Shown: one piece after another, positions 43,459-52,632 of the stretch | How the letters are laid out: each line of letters starts with the position of its first letter | How positions within the stretch are numbered: position 1 is the stretch's first letter | Assembly: GCA_903828975.1 (NCBI GenBank) | Contig: CAIKOD010000166.1 | Location: forward strand, 1 to 64,000 | Reading direction: 5' to 3' | Length of the DNA stretch: 64,000 nt | Source: an uncultured Methanomicrobiales archaeon | Lineage (GTDB): Archaea; Halobacteriota; Methanomicrobia; Methanomicrobiales; Methanospirillaceae | Notes under the pieces: model-generated | The model's database searches: none | What the model saw: only the letters and a program-made list of their open reading frames with translations | What the model was told of the DNA's origin: nothing | Made by a program: the position numbers and the translations under genes

Positions 43459-44243
43459 GTTACGAGGACTGGTTCCGGCAGGACCGCCTGCCACATATCT
43501 ATTGTGCAGGATGCGGTAACGGGACGATCATTAACTGCACACTCGAAGCCATAGATGAAATGGATTGGAAAAAGGAAGAAACTGTCTTTGTTTCCGGTAT
43601 CGGCTGTTCATCAAGGGCCCCCGGGTACATTGTCACTGACTCCCTCCATACCACCCACGGCCGAGCCCTCCCGTTTGCAACAGGGATTAAAATGGCGAAG
43701 CCCGGATTCCATGTTGTTGTGTTCACCGGTGACGGGGACCTTGCGGCAATCGGCGGTAACCACTTTATCCATGCATGCCGGAGAAACATCGATATTACGG
43801 TTATCTGTATGAATAACCAGATTTATGGAATGACCGGGGGGCAGGGAAGCCCTACTACACCTGTGGGTGCGCTCTCAACCACCACACCGTTTGGATCGGC
43901 TGAACCTGCTTTCGACCTCTGCGAACTTGCCATTGCTGCAGGTGCGAATTACGTGGCCCGCTGGACATCCTACCATGTGAAAGAACTGACAAAAGCAGTA
44001 AAGGTAGGTATGGAAACTCCCGGGTTGTCTTTTATTGAAGCCAGGGTCCAGTGCCCGACAAATTACGGCAGGAAAAACAAATTCAAACAGGTACTCGACC
44101 AGGTCGAGTACCTCAGGTCGCATTCGATGCTCAGGCAGAAATATCTCCAGCATGAAGAGAGGGGTGAACCTGTTCCTGATGCCACAATTGTCATAGGGGA
44201 ATTCATTAAACGGGGCCGTCCGGTCATGGGGTTACCACGATGA
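43455..44243 (+). CDS. korB: 2-Oxoglutarate:ferredoxin oxidoreductase, beta subunit
   Basis: A 262-residue thiamine-pyrophosphate subunit. YCAGCGNGTI starts the cofactor site, and GDGDLAAIGGNHFIHACRRN with the following NNQIYGMTGGQGSP holds the Mg2+/TPP-binding motif GDGx(n)NN. Overlaps korA and korC with ATGA junctions. Confidence 0.94.
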   Translation: MSYEDWFRQDRLPHIYCAGCGNGTIINCTLEAIDEMDWKKEETVFVSGIGCSSRAPGYIVTDSLHTTHGRALPFATGIKMAKPGFHVVVFTGDGDLAAIGGNHFIHACRRNIDITVICMNNQIYGMTGGQGSPTTPVGALSTTTPFGSAEPAFDLCELAIAAGANYVARWTSYHVKELTKAVKVGMETPGLSFIEARVQCPTNYGRKNKFKQVLDQVEYLRSHSMLRQKYLQHEERGEPVPDATIVIGEFIKRGRPVMGLPR

Positions 44244-44782
44244 GACACGAAGTACGGTTTTCAGGGTTTGGCGGCCAGGGGATAATCCTGTCTGCTGTTA
44301 TCATCGGGCGTGCTGCGGTTATGTATGATGGTAAGTATGCAGTCCAGACCCAGGTATACGGGCCCGAAGCCCGGGGAGGTGCATCAATGAGTGCCGTAAT
44401 TATCGATGACGAGCCTATTCTCTTTCCAAAAGTCACGGTCCCGGATATCTACGTCATCATGTCACAGGAAGGGTTCGAAAAATATGGTGCTTCAGCCCAG
44501 GAGGGAGCGGTTATGATCATCGATTCCACCCTTGTCCACTCAAGGCCGGCCTGCACCTGCATTGAGGTACCGGCTACGAAGGAGGCCAGGGAAAAACTGG
44601 GCCGTGATATTGTCGCCAATATCGTAATGCTCGGTGCACTGGTAGCAGCAACACATGTCGTATCTGAAACTGCCATCGAACGTGCAATTCTGGACAGCGT
44701 ACCAAAGGGGACTGAAAAACTGAACCAGAGTGCCATGACCCGCGGGTTTGAACTTATTAAAGAAAGAGGACAGTCAGCATGA
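44240..44782 (+). CDS. korC: 2-Oxoglutarate:ferredoxin oxidoreductase, gamma subunit
   Basis: A 180-residue gamma subunit with the opening FSGFGGQGIILSAVIIGRAAV and the YGPEARGGASMSAVIID segment typical of KorC/PorC. It completes the four-subunit enzyme (order D-A-B-C). Joined to korB and sucC by ATGA overlaps. Confidence 0.93.
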   Translation: MRHEVRFSGFGGQGIILSAVIIGRAAVMYDGKYAVQTQVYGPEARGGASMSAVIIDDEPILFPKVTVPDIYVIMSQEGFEKYGASAQEGAVMIIDSTLVHSRPACTCIEVPATKEAREKLGRDIVANIVMLGALVAATHVVSETAIERAILDSVPKGTEKLNQSAMTRGFELIKERGQSA

Positions 44783-45864
44783 AGATACTAGAACACGAAG
44801 CAAAAAAAGTGCTCGAAGAATCGGGTATAACAATCCCGCAGAGCGTTCTCATCAGGTCGCCGGATGAGCTTGCAACGCACCTTGGGTCACTTCCGGATAA
44901 GCTGGTCCTGAAAGCACAGGTGGATGTTGGTGGAAGAGGGAAGGCAGGGGGGATCCTGATGGCGGAAAAAGCCAATGCAATGGTGACCGCAAAGGACCTG
45001 TTTTCGCGGGAGATTAAAAATATCCCTGTTAAAGAAGTCCTGGTCGAGGAACGGCTCGACATCGTGCATGAATATTATCTTTCTATTGCTGTCGACAGGT
45101 CAACAAAGCATGTACTCATTCTCTTTGCCGATGCCGGCGGGGTGGAGATTGAAAAGGTCGCAAAAGAAAACCCTGATGCAGTCCGGAGGGCCTCACTCCC
45201 CCTTATCATGCACGATGTCCCGCAGTTCATGGTTCGGGACCTTCTCGGGATTGCCCCGAAGGAACTGGGCCCGGTCATTAACCAGTTGTACCATGTATTC
45301 CAGAAGAAAGATGCTTTGCTTGCAGAGATCAACCCGCTCGTTACTACGCCAAAGGGGGTAGTTGCAGCCGATGCAAAGCTGATTGTCGATGATAACGCCC
45401 TGAAGAGGCAGGGTATCACGGTAAACCGCGACCTCAGTGAACGGGAACGTGAAGCTGAACGGTTCGGCTTTTCCTATGTCGAACTCGATGGCACGATAGG
45501 TGTTATCGGGAACGGCGCCGGGCTTACGATGTCAACCCTCGACCTGATTGAATATTATGGCGGCCGGGCCGCCAACTTCCTCGATGTTGGTGGCGGGGCT
45601 GAACAGGAGCGTGTAATGAATGCGGTCCGGCTGGTAGCAAGCGTCCCATCAGTAAAGGCGATTGTCGTGAACCTTTTGGGGGGAATTACCCGGTGTGACG
45701 AAGTTGCAAAAGGGATCATCAGTGCAGGGGTAACGCAGCCCGTAATTGTCAGGCTTGCGGGTACCAACGAGGCGGAAGGAAGGGGACTCCTGGCAGAAAA
45801 AGGGTATCAGATGCCTGATACCATGGAGCAGGTGGTCAAAGCGGCAGTGGAGATGACACGATGA
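44779..45864 (+). CDS. sucC: Succinyl-CoA synthetase, beta subunit
   Basis: A 361-residue ATP-grasp subunit: KAQVDVGGRGKAGGI in the nucleotide site, LLAEINPLV for metal binding, FLDVGGGAEQERV and NLLGGITRCDEVAKGI near the C-terminus. With SucD it forms succinyl-CoA from succinate, CoA and ATP or GTP, supplying KorABCD in the reductive direction. Slightly shorter than many SucC proteins (about 380-390). Confidence 0.94.
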   Translation: MKILEHEAKKVLEESGITIPQSVLIRSPDELATHLGSLPDKLVLKAQVDVGGRGKAGGILMAEKANAMVTAKDLFSREIKNIPVKEVLVEERLDIVHEYYLSIAVDRSTKHVLILFADAGGVEIEKVAKENPDAVRRASLPLIMHDVPQFMVRDLLGIAPKELGPVINQLYHVFQKKDALLAEINPLVTTPKGVVAADAKLIVDDNALKRQGITVNRDLSEREREAERFGFSYVELDGTIGVIGNGAGLTMSTLDLIEYYGGRAANFLDVGGGAEQERVMNAVRLVASVPSVKAIVVNLLGGITRCDEVAKGIISAGVTQPVIVRLAGTNEAEGRGLLAEKGYQMPDTMEQVVKAAVEMTR

Positions 45865-46727
45865 TCTTCGGGGATAAAAAAACAGGCGTGATTGTCACCG
45901 GGGCCACCGGTAACCAGGGTGCATTTCACATCGCACTGATGAACGAGTACGCGAAGAGTGTTGGCGGAAGTGGTGTTGTCGCAGGTGTTACACCAGGTAA
46001 GGCCGGGCAGGAAGTCCATGGTGTTCCGGTTTATAACAGCATTCGTGATGCGATGAAAGAACACGATGCCGGCGCCAGCGTTCTTTTTGTACCGGCCTTC
46101 GCAGCAGGTGACTCTATCATGGAATCCGCGAGCGCGGGCCTTTCTCTTGTGGTCGCCATTACCGAGCATATACCTGTCCATGATACCATGAAAGCCATTT
46201 CCTACGCAAAAATGAATGATTGCGATGTTATCGGACCTAATTGCCCGGGACTGCTATCCCCCGGGGAGATTAAGATGGGAATTATGCCTGTACAATTATT
46301 TAAAAGAGGTCACATCGGAGTGATTTCACGAAGTGGAACCCTTACCTACGAAATAGTTGACGAGCTTACGCGTGCAGGACTCGGCCAGAGTACCGTTGTA
46401 GGGATTGGAGGGGACCCTGTTATCGGCCAGACATTTACCGATGTCCTTGCCAGGTTTTCCGAAGACCGGGAGACAAAGGCGGTCGTGATTATCGGGGAAG
46501 TTGGTGGTGCCCTTGAAGAGGAAGGTGCGAAGTCAGCCGAAATCCCGATTGTTGCATACATTGCAGGAATATCCGCGCCCCCCGAAAAGCGGATGGGGCA
46601 TGCAGGCGCCATCATCGAGGGCGGTGAAGGCGATGCCCGGTCCAAGATAGATCGACTGAAGGCGATGGGGGTCCCGGTTGCGTCACGGCCGTCAGAAGTG
46701 CCACGCTTAATCCACAACCTGATTTAA
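45861..46727 (+). CDS. sucD: Succinyl-CoA synthetase, alpha subunit
   Basis: A 288-residue CoA-binding subunit. VTGATGNQGAFH begins the Rossmann domain, GPNCPGLLSPGE and SRSGTLTYEIV follow, and the phosphohistidine lies in RMGHAGAIIEGG near the C-terminus. Last gene of the fum-kor-suc operon; ATGA overlap with sucC. Confidence 0.95.
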   Translation: MIFGDKKTGVIVTGATGNQGAFHIALMNEYAKSVGGSGVVAGVTPGKAGQEVHGVPVYNSIRDAMKEHDAGASVLFVPAFAAGDSIMESASAGLSLVVAITEHIPVHDTMKAISYAKMNDCDVIGPNCPGLLSPGEIKMGIMPVQLFKRGHIGVISRSGTLTYEIVDELTRAGLGQSTVVGIGGDPVIGQTFTDVLARFSEDRETKAVVIIGEVGGALEEEGAKSAEIPIVAYIAGISAPPEKRMGHAGAIIEGGEGDARSKIDRLKAMGVPVASRPSEVPRLIHNLI

Positions 46728-46900
46728 TTTTTCAGGCTGGCGCGAGATGTATGGAATATAGGTTGTGATATCCGGGATCACCCTGGATGGGTCAATTGGA
46801 AAATTAAAATAAAGAGACAAGTACACGTATCATTACGTAACCGGTATTGGGATGGGAGACGCGAAATGATGAGAAATATGAGCAGTAAGGAGGGGAGATA

Positions 46901-47635
46901 ATGAATCCGGCGGATGATAGCAATTCTGGTGCCGGACCGGGGCAGTACCTGGTACCTGGCGAGACCATTCTCCGTTATTCCAGCTCTGTTGGCATTAAAA
47001 AATTTTTCTTTAACGCCTATATTACTGACCGGCGGATTTTTCTGGTTGACCAGAACGAAAAAAAACCTGGATTCATCTCCAAGGAGATCCCACGTGATGT
47101 CGTTATGGGGAGCCATCTCGAGTCTCCCGGGTCCCCTCACCCATTCCTTGTGCTCACTATCCGGACATCAGAAGACGAGACAAGGACGATGAAAATTGCA
47201 TTCGTCCAGGAGGGCAATGACCGGACTGCCGAGATAGAGGAATGGATAAGCGTCCTTCACGGGAGGCCGGTAAGGCCGGTAAAATCCACCATACGTCACC
47301 GGGACGTCCCGGTGACGGTACATAAGGCTGACCCGCAACGGACAAAACCTCAGGAAAAACAGGTCCAGCGGCAACATGGGTACCATGAAGCAGTTCTTTC
47401 AGGGACACTGCATCACCGTGGCACGGGGATTACCCGGCCGGAACCGGATAAGTCCCCCGCGACCAGGCCCGTACTCATTGAAGATGAGCGACCTGCCGCA
47501 GGCCAGAATATCGGACCTGTTCCGGATGGTGTGGAGATTGCATTCTGTCACCATTGCGGGAAAAGAGCACCTTCGAGCGCAAATTTTTGCCCGTTTTGCG
47601 GCACTAAACTTCATCGCCCTGGCCATTTCACCTGA
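46901..47635 (+). CDS. PH-like domain protein with C-terminal zinc ribbon
   Basis: A 244-residue soluble protein: residues about 15-120 look like a bacterial-type PH/GRAM-like domain (GETILRYSSSVGIKKFFFNAYITDRRIFLV), 125-215 is a Pro/Arg/Gln-rich disordered linker, and 215-238 is a zinc ribbon (CHHCGKRAPSSANFCPFCG). PH-like domains bind membranes or proteins; the ribbon may dock a partner. Not part of the preceding operon: it has a strong AAGGAGGGG ribosome binding site after a 170-base gap. Function unknown. Confidence 0.75.
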   Translation: MNPADDSNSGAGPGQYLVPGETILRYSSSVGIKKFFFNAYITDRRIFLVDQNEKKPGFISKEIPRDVVMGSHLESPGSPHPFLVLTIRTSEDETRTMKIAFVQEGNDRTAEIEEWISVLHGRPVRPVKSTIRHRDVPVTVHKADPQRTKPQEKQVQRQHGYHEAVLSGTLHHRGTGITRPEPDKSPATRPVLIEDERPAAGQNIGPVPDGVEIAFCHHCGKRAPSSANFCPFCGTKLHRPGHFT

Positions 47636-47863
47636 GCGGGACCTGATTTCCTGGGATACCGGTAGGAATAACCTTTCATGACGTCCAGGGTATTTGAGTC
47701 CGGGATCATGCCTACCCGGCTCGTCTTCCCTTTTTGTGCGGAATTTACTGGTTTTTTTAAGGAGCCCCGGGAAGCCCTGTGGGGAAGCGTCTGTTGTTTA
47801 ACAACATCAGGAGAGAACACTAAGGGAAACACGGTCTCATTATAAGTATATTCTACGGCTTTT

Positions 47864-48119
47864 ATGAAACCCTCTCAATCTATCTGTTAGATTAGGTTAT
47901 TCTAAAATTTAGTAACGCTCCCCGGGGCTCCGCCCCGACACTTTGGCGGTCCTGGTTGGGTTATGAGATGATCTCCAAATTTCTGAAATTTTCTTCCAAT
48001 CCCCCCAATTGAACCCTGCGCATGAATTTCTTATTGGGGATGGGGCCGGGAGGGGGGAAATCCCCTCCTGTCAACGTATTTCCTCTTTTTTAAAAAAATA
48101 TGCAGGTTTTTAAACAAAG
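47864..48119 (+). repeat. Dispersed repeat Y, copy B
   Basis: Full-length copy: GAAACCCTCTCAATCTAT lead-in, AGGTTATTCTAAAATTTAG, ACGCTCCCCGGGGCTCCGCC hairpin, TTTGGCGGTCCTGGTTGGG, AAATTTCTGAAATTTTCTT, CCAATTGAACCCTGC, a GGGAGGGG...CCCCTCC palindrome and TATGCAGG...AACAAAG at the end. It fills most of the 560-base gap 47636-48197, which otherwise has no gene. Confidence 0.7.
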
Positions 48120-48197
48120 CCGATTGCACCCTTTTTAGAGAACAAAAGACTCCGAAAAACGATGCGTGTATTTCTATATCCTGCTATTACTTCCTTT

Positions 48198-49292
48198 TTA
48201 TACCTGTTCCGGCATTTTAGCTATAATTTCTTCTCCCCCTGTAATTTTCCGGGTTATTACCATCCTGACCCATGTATCTTCATGATAATGGTCCCTGATG
48301 TCCCGCTCATCAATTATCACCAGGCCGTTTTCCGATAACGCATGTCTGTATTCAGGAGTCATAAACGCCTTTTCCTTTGTGAATCCTCCATGTAGTTTAT
48401 TGACCCCCTGGAATGTCCAGAGTTTGTATTCAAGGGTCTGAAACGGGTCATGGGGCAGTCCCCCCGGAGACTGGATAGTAATAAAATAACCTCCTTTGTT
48501 CAGGGCTCCGCTGATTTTGGGCAGGAGTTCAATGGATTTTCCACTCGGGTTTGAGGATGAGATAATCAGGTCGTACCCATCCCCAAATGAGTCTGAAAAG
48601 AAATCCCCTGGCAGGAGGTGCACGTTCTCCGCATTGTACTGTTCCAGGTACTGTCCTGCCAAGGTAACGACGTGGGGTAAATCAAACACCCATGCTTCAA
48701 TATCAGGACGCTGCATGCCAAGTGCGATTGCATAGAGACCATGCCCCCCTCCAAGGTCAAGTACCCGCTTAACACTATCAAAACCGGGAAGACTAATAAC
48801 AGCTAAAATTACCGCCTGCAACCTTCCTGATAAGGCATTTTCCGCCATCGCAGGAAGAGAGTACTCGCGGAAAAAAATTTCTTTGTCATACTGCTTTGGT
48901 CCATTATGGATAATATGGGCAAGCGGACTCCACAGGTCCTCTCCCATCCTGGCAAGTTGCCTGATATAATGGACCTGTGAATAGGGTGAACTAATAATCA
49001 GGTATGTTGATGCCAGGGTTGTATCAGAATAGTTACCATTTTCCAGGGTCAGAAGGCCTTCCATCACCAGGGCTTCGCAGAGCAGGCCACACATTTCCAC
49101 ATCAGAAGAAATCCGGGATGCCAGTTCCTGCGCTGTCACCGGGGTTGTACATACATCAAAAATCCCCAGCTCAACGGCGGCACTGATAAGCGAAAACTCC
49201 CGGAGACCCCGTATCGCAGCATCTAATTTTACAAACAATAGTCCAGGGTCTTCCGGGGGTTCCGTGATAAAGAATGATCGCTTTTCGTTCAT
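48198..49292 (-). CDS. SAM-dependent O-methyltransferase-like protein (COMT family)
   Basis: About 364 residues with the two-part layout of plant-type O-methyltransferases and polyketide methylases: an N-terminal winged-helix dimerisation domain (about 25-110, VELGIFDVCTTPVTAQELASRI) and a C-terminal Rossmann domain with SAM motif I VLDLGGGHGLYAIALG (about 185). The expected general-base His is not obvious from reading. The substrate is unknown. The start at 49292 has an AGGAGGT ribosome binding site; it stands alone. Confidence 0.8.
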   Translation of the reverse strand: MNEKRSFFITEPPEDPGLLFVKLDAAIRGLREFSLISAAVELGIFDVCTTPVTAQELASRISSDVEMCGLLCEALVMEGLLTLENGNYSDTTLASTYLIISSPYSQVHYIRQLARMGEDLWSPLAHIIHNGPKQYDKEIFFREYSLPAMAENALSGRLQAVILAVISLPGFDSVKRVLDLGGGHGLYAIALGMQRPDIEAWVFDLPHVVTLAGQYLEQYNAENVHLLPGDFFSDSFGDGYDLIISSSNPSGKSIELLPKISGALNKGGYFITIQSPGGLPHDPFQTLEYKLWTFQGVNKLHGGFTKEKAFMTPEYRHALSENGLVIIDERDIRDHYHEDTWVRMVITRKITGGEEIIAKMPEQV

Positions 49293-49503
49293 GCCATACC
49301 TCCTGAAAGGTGATTGCACCGGATTGGTTTAAAGTATCCCAATCTCCAGTGACGGGTAGTATGATAAGGCCCCTTCATTTCGGCATGAGAAAATGCATAA
49401 GGGTTATTCCCCTGCAGTTTAAGGCTGCTATTCACGCAGCCAGAGAAAAATCACGGGTATTACAGGCAACAGTTATTCATTAGCGCCCCGGGTCAACTAC
49501 CAA

Positions 49504-49515
49504 CCTATAATATAC
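49504..49515 (+). promoter_or_regulatory. TATA-like promoter of kup
   Basis: cctataatatac lies about 20-30 bases before the kup ATG at 49534; no strong ribosome binding site is seen, so the transcript may be leaderless or very short-leadered. Confidence 0.4.
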
Positions 49516-49533
49516 TCGGATTGAGAAGTTTTA

Positions 49534-51360
49534 ATGAAGATGTCTGGCCTGAATTCCCCGAATTATTTTAAAGGAGTCATGAAATCAATGGGGGTTGTCT
49601 TCGGGGACATTGGGACCAGCCCTATCTACACGCTCACCGTCATTTTTTTGCTTGTCCAGCCTAACCTGAAAAACCTGCTTGGAATTATCTCTCTGATTGT
49701 ATGGACCCTGACAATTCTTGTGACAATCCAATATGCATGGCTTGCGATGCAACTCGGAAGGAAAGGCGAGGGAGGCACGATCGTGTTAAAAGAGATTATA
49801 CTCCCCATGCTAAAATCGGGACGTGCAATTGCATTCTTTTCCCTTCTTGCCATTATCGGTGTATCACTCCTGATTGGCGATGCAGTAATAACACCTGCAA
49901 TCAGTATACTTTCTGCCGTGGAAGGCCTGAGACTAATCCCTGGAAATGAAGCAATGAGCCAGAGTATCCTTGTTATTATTGCAGCATTCATTGCGATAGT
50001 ACTCTTTTCTTTTCAAAAGAAAGGGACTGAAAAAGTTGCCTGGGCATTCGGGCCGATAATGGTCATATGGTTTTCTATCCTTGCAGTAATGGGGCTTTTC
50101 TATATCCTGCAGGAACCACAAATAATCCAGGCTCTCAACCCTTACTATGGAATGCATTTTATGGCATCGAACGGTATTACCGCGTTCTTCATCCTTTCAC
50201 AGGTGTTACTCTGTGCCACGGGAGGAGAAGCGTTATTTGCCGACATGGGCCAGCTTGGGAGAGCCCCTATCCTTAAGGCATGGGGGGTCGTTTTTTTTGC
50301 CCTGATTCTTAATTATCTGGGACAGGGTGCATATCTTCTCCAACATCCTGAATCTAAAAATATCCTTTTTGAGATGGCATATACCACGGCACCAGTGCTG
50401 TATATTCCATTCCTGATTCTTGCTGTTGTTGCAACGGTAATTGCCTCACAAGCTGTCATTTCCGGTATATTTTCCATCGTCTACCAGGGGATTACCACGC
50501 GTGTTATCCCGCTCTTAAAAATTGACTACACTTCAGCTGAACTCCGGTCGCAGATCTATATCGACTCTGTAAACTGGTTCATGCTGCTTGCGGTTCTGTA
50601 CATATTATTCCAGTTTGAATATTCCGAGCGCCTCGCTGCGGCGTACGGGCTTGCGGTGATGGGGACAATGACCTTAACAGGTATCATGATTACCGCGATA
50701 TTCCTGTTGAAGCGGCAGTATATCAGGACTGCCATTGCATTTTGTGTGCTCCTGGTGGACCTGGTATTCCTGTTCTCTACAACATTCAAGATTCCAAACG
50801 GTGGTTACTGGTCACTGATAATCGCGGCGATCCCGTTCACCCTGATCATGATCTACATCCACGGCCAGAAGCGGCTGTTTGCCGCGATGAACCCGATGGA
50901 TCTCCCTGAATTCAGGGAGCGATATACTCATGTCTATACTCATGTGAAAAAGATCAAGGGGACCGCACTCTTTTTTGCGCGGGACATCCAGAAGATCCCG
51001 AGTTATATCTCCCATACCATCTTCAATAACAACATTTTATACGAAGAAAATATCATCATCAGCCTTCAACAGCTCGACAATCCGTTCGGGGTGAGCGGGA
51101 AATTTGAGGAAGACCTGGAGACGGGCCTCCGGGTTTTCCGGATTGACTATGGGTACATGGAGATTATCAACATGACTAAAATACTCCGTGAAGCCGGTAT
51201 ACGTGAGAAGACGATATTTTACGGGCTTGAGGAGATCGTCACAGATAATCTTGTATGGAAAATATTCTCTGCAATTAAACGCCTTTCTCCGTCATTTGTG
51301 CAGTTCTACAAGCTCCCGTCCCATAAGATCCATGGTGTGGTAACCCGTATCGAGATGTAA
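49534..51360 (+). CDS. kup: Kup/HAK-type potassium uptake transporter
   Basis: A 608-residue K+:H+ symporter-like protein: the signature GVVFGDIGTSPIYTL is at residues 18-32, followed by about twelve membrane helices to residue 450 (GDAVITPAISILSAVEGL, GQGAYLL) and a 150-residue cytoplasmic C-terminal domain. Slightly shorter at the end than E. coli Kup (622). Takes up potassium at the cell membrane. A T-run overlaps the 33-base gap to the next gene. Confidence 0.93.
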   Translation: MKMSGLNSPNYFKGVMKSMGVVFGDIGTSPIYTLTVIFLLVQPNLKNLLGIISLIVWTLTILVTIQYAWLAMQLGRKGEGGTIVLKEIILPMLKSGRAIAFFSLLAIIGVSLLIGDAVITPAISILSAVEGLRLIPGNEAMSQSILVIIAAFIAIVLFSFQKKGTEKVAWAFGPIMVIWFSILAVMGLFYILQEPQIIQALNPYYGMHFMASNGITAFFILSQVLLCATGGEALFADMGQLGRAPILKAWGVVFFALILNYLGQGAYLLQHPESKNILFEMAYTTAPVLYIPFLILAVVATVIASQAVISGIFSIVYQGITTRVIPLLKIDYTSAELRSQIYIDSVNWFMLLAVLYILFQFEYSERLAAAYGLAVMGTMTLTGIMITAIFLLKRQYIRTAIAFCVLLVDLVFLFSTTFKIPNGGYWSLIIAAIPFTLIMIYIHGQKRLFAAMNPMDLPEFRERYTHVYTHVKKIKGTALFFARDIQKIPSYISHTIFNNNILYEENIIISLQQLDNPFGVSGKFEEDLETGLRVFRIDYGYMEIINMTKILREAGIREKTIFYGLEEIVTDNLVWKIFSAIKRLSPSFVQFYKLPSHKIHGVVTRIEM

Positions 51361-51393
51361 AGCAGGGAATTTTTTTTGGAGGATTAATTCTGG

Positions 51394-52461
51394 ATGGATA
51401 AATCGCAGGTACGTTGGATCTGGATATCAGTCGCATTCTCAACGGTAGTACTCCTTATAGTCCTCGCCACGACCTTCGATGCAAATACCATTCTTACTAT
51501 TCTCAAACTCAACCTCTGGTTCCTTTTACTTGCTACCCTGTTACGGGTAGCCTCGTTGTTATTCTGGGCTCTGCGTGTCAGGACCATGTCAGGATCGCTT
51601 GGGTACAAGGTGAAATTTTCGCACTGCTTCAATCTCGTTGTTGCAAATCTCCTTGCCGGTGCAATTACCCCGGGGCAGGCTGGAGGTGAACCTGTCAGGA
51701 TCCATGAGTTATACCGGGCTGATGTAAAAATCGGAGATGCAACCGCTGTCGTTCTTATGGAACGGGTCCTTGATGGCGTCGTTCTGGTCATCATGGGATT
51801 ATTAGCTATGCTCCTCCTCGGGAATATATGGAGAGGTTTAAACATTGGCCTGATTATTGGCATGTTTTTCGGCCTGGCCATTATGATCGGGCTGATCCTT
51901 CTCCTTTTCTACTCGGCACGGAGACCTGAGCGTGTAAAGGTCTTGCTGACCCGGATAATTACCTGGGCAGGGACCCGCTGGAAGGGTAAGACCATGCAGA
52001 AGATTACCCGGTATGCTGATGTGGAAATGGACAATTTCTTTGCCAGCCTGCACCGTTTTACCACGAGCGGCCGGAAAGGACTCATGCATGGTACCATATT
52101 TACAACGTTATTCTGGGCATCCGAATTTTTCATTGCTTCCCTTCTCCTGCTCTCACTCGGACAGCCCCCGTTTATCGCTGAGTCCTATCTTTTCCAGCTG
52201 ATTATCGCAATCGTGATGATGATACCGCTGACACCAGGCTCATCAGGTATAGCTGAGCTCTCGGCAACCTCACTCTATGCCCTGATTGTACCTGCATCAG
52301 TACTCGGGCTTTTCGTCCTTCTCTGGCGGTTGCTACTCTTTTATTTCAATATCCTTATTGGCCTTGTTGCAAGCCTGCATATATTCCGGCGGGAACTAAG
52401 AATTAAAGACGAAAAAGAGACAGCGGCATCAGAATTACAAATCTCCGAAAATGGCAGATAA
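51394..52461 (+). CDS. Flippase-like / UPF0104 membrane protein
   Basis: A 355-residue membrane protein with eight or so helices and the family motif NLLAGAITPGQAGGEPVRIHEL with MERVLDG downstream, plus PLTPGSSGIAELS near the end. This is the lysylphosphatidylglycerol synthetase transmembrane (flippase-like) family; archaeal stand-alone members have no aminoacyltransferase domain, and their lipid or glycan substrate is unknown. GGAGG ribosome binding site; 33 bases after kup. Confidence 0.82.
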   Translation: MDKSQVRWIWISVAFSTVVLLIVLATTFDANTILTILKLNLWFLLLATLLRVASLLFWALRVRTMSGSLGYKVKFSHCFNLVVANLLAGAITPGQAGGEPVRIHELYRADVKIGDATAVVLMERVLDGVVLVIMGLLAMLLLGNIWRGLNIGLIIGMFFGLAIMIGLILLLFYSARRPERVKVLLTRIITWAGTRWKGKTMQKITRYADVEMDNFFASLHRFTTSGRKGLMHGTIFTTLFWASEFFIASLLLLSLGQPPFIAESYLFQLIIAIVMMIPLTPGSSGIAELSATSLYALIVPASVLGLFVLLWRLLLFYFNILIGLVASLHIFRRELRIKDEKETAASELQISENGR

Positions 52462-52632
52462 TTCATGACAGGTCCCCGAATCCTGCATAGATACGAGGAT
52501 ATCCGGGAGAGCCCGGACTGATATGAAAAATAGGAATATTTCCGGTTAATAGAACATTCCCCCAAAAAAATACATTTTGCGGTGACCCGGCAATTATATG
52601 TCCGGTCCTGGATACCGGTGTTTCACACCAAT

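Noticed and set aside
51394-52461. Full lysylphosphatidylglycerol synthase (MprF)
   Set aside because: Only the transmembrane flippase-like part is present; the aminoacyltransferase domain is missing, and the length fits stand-alone archaeal members.
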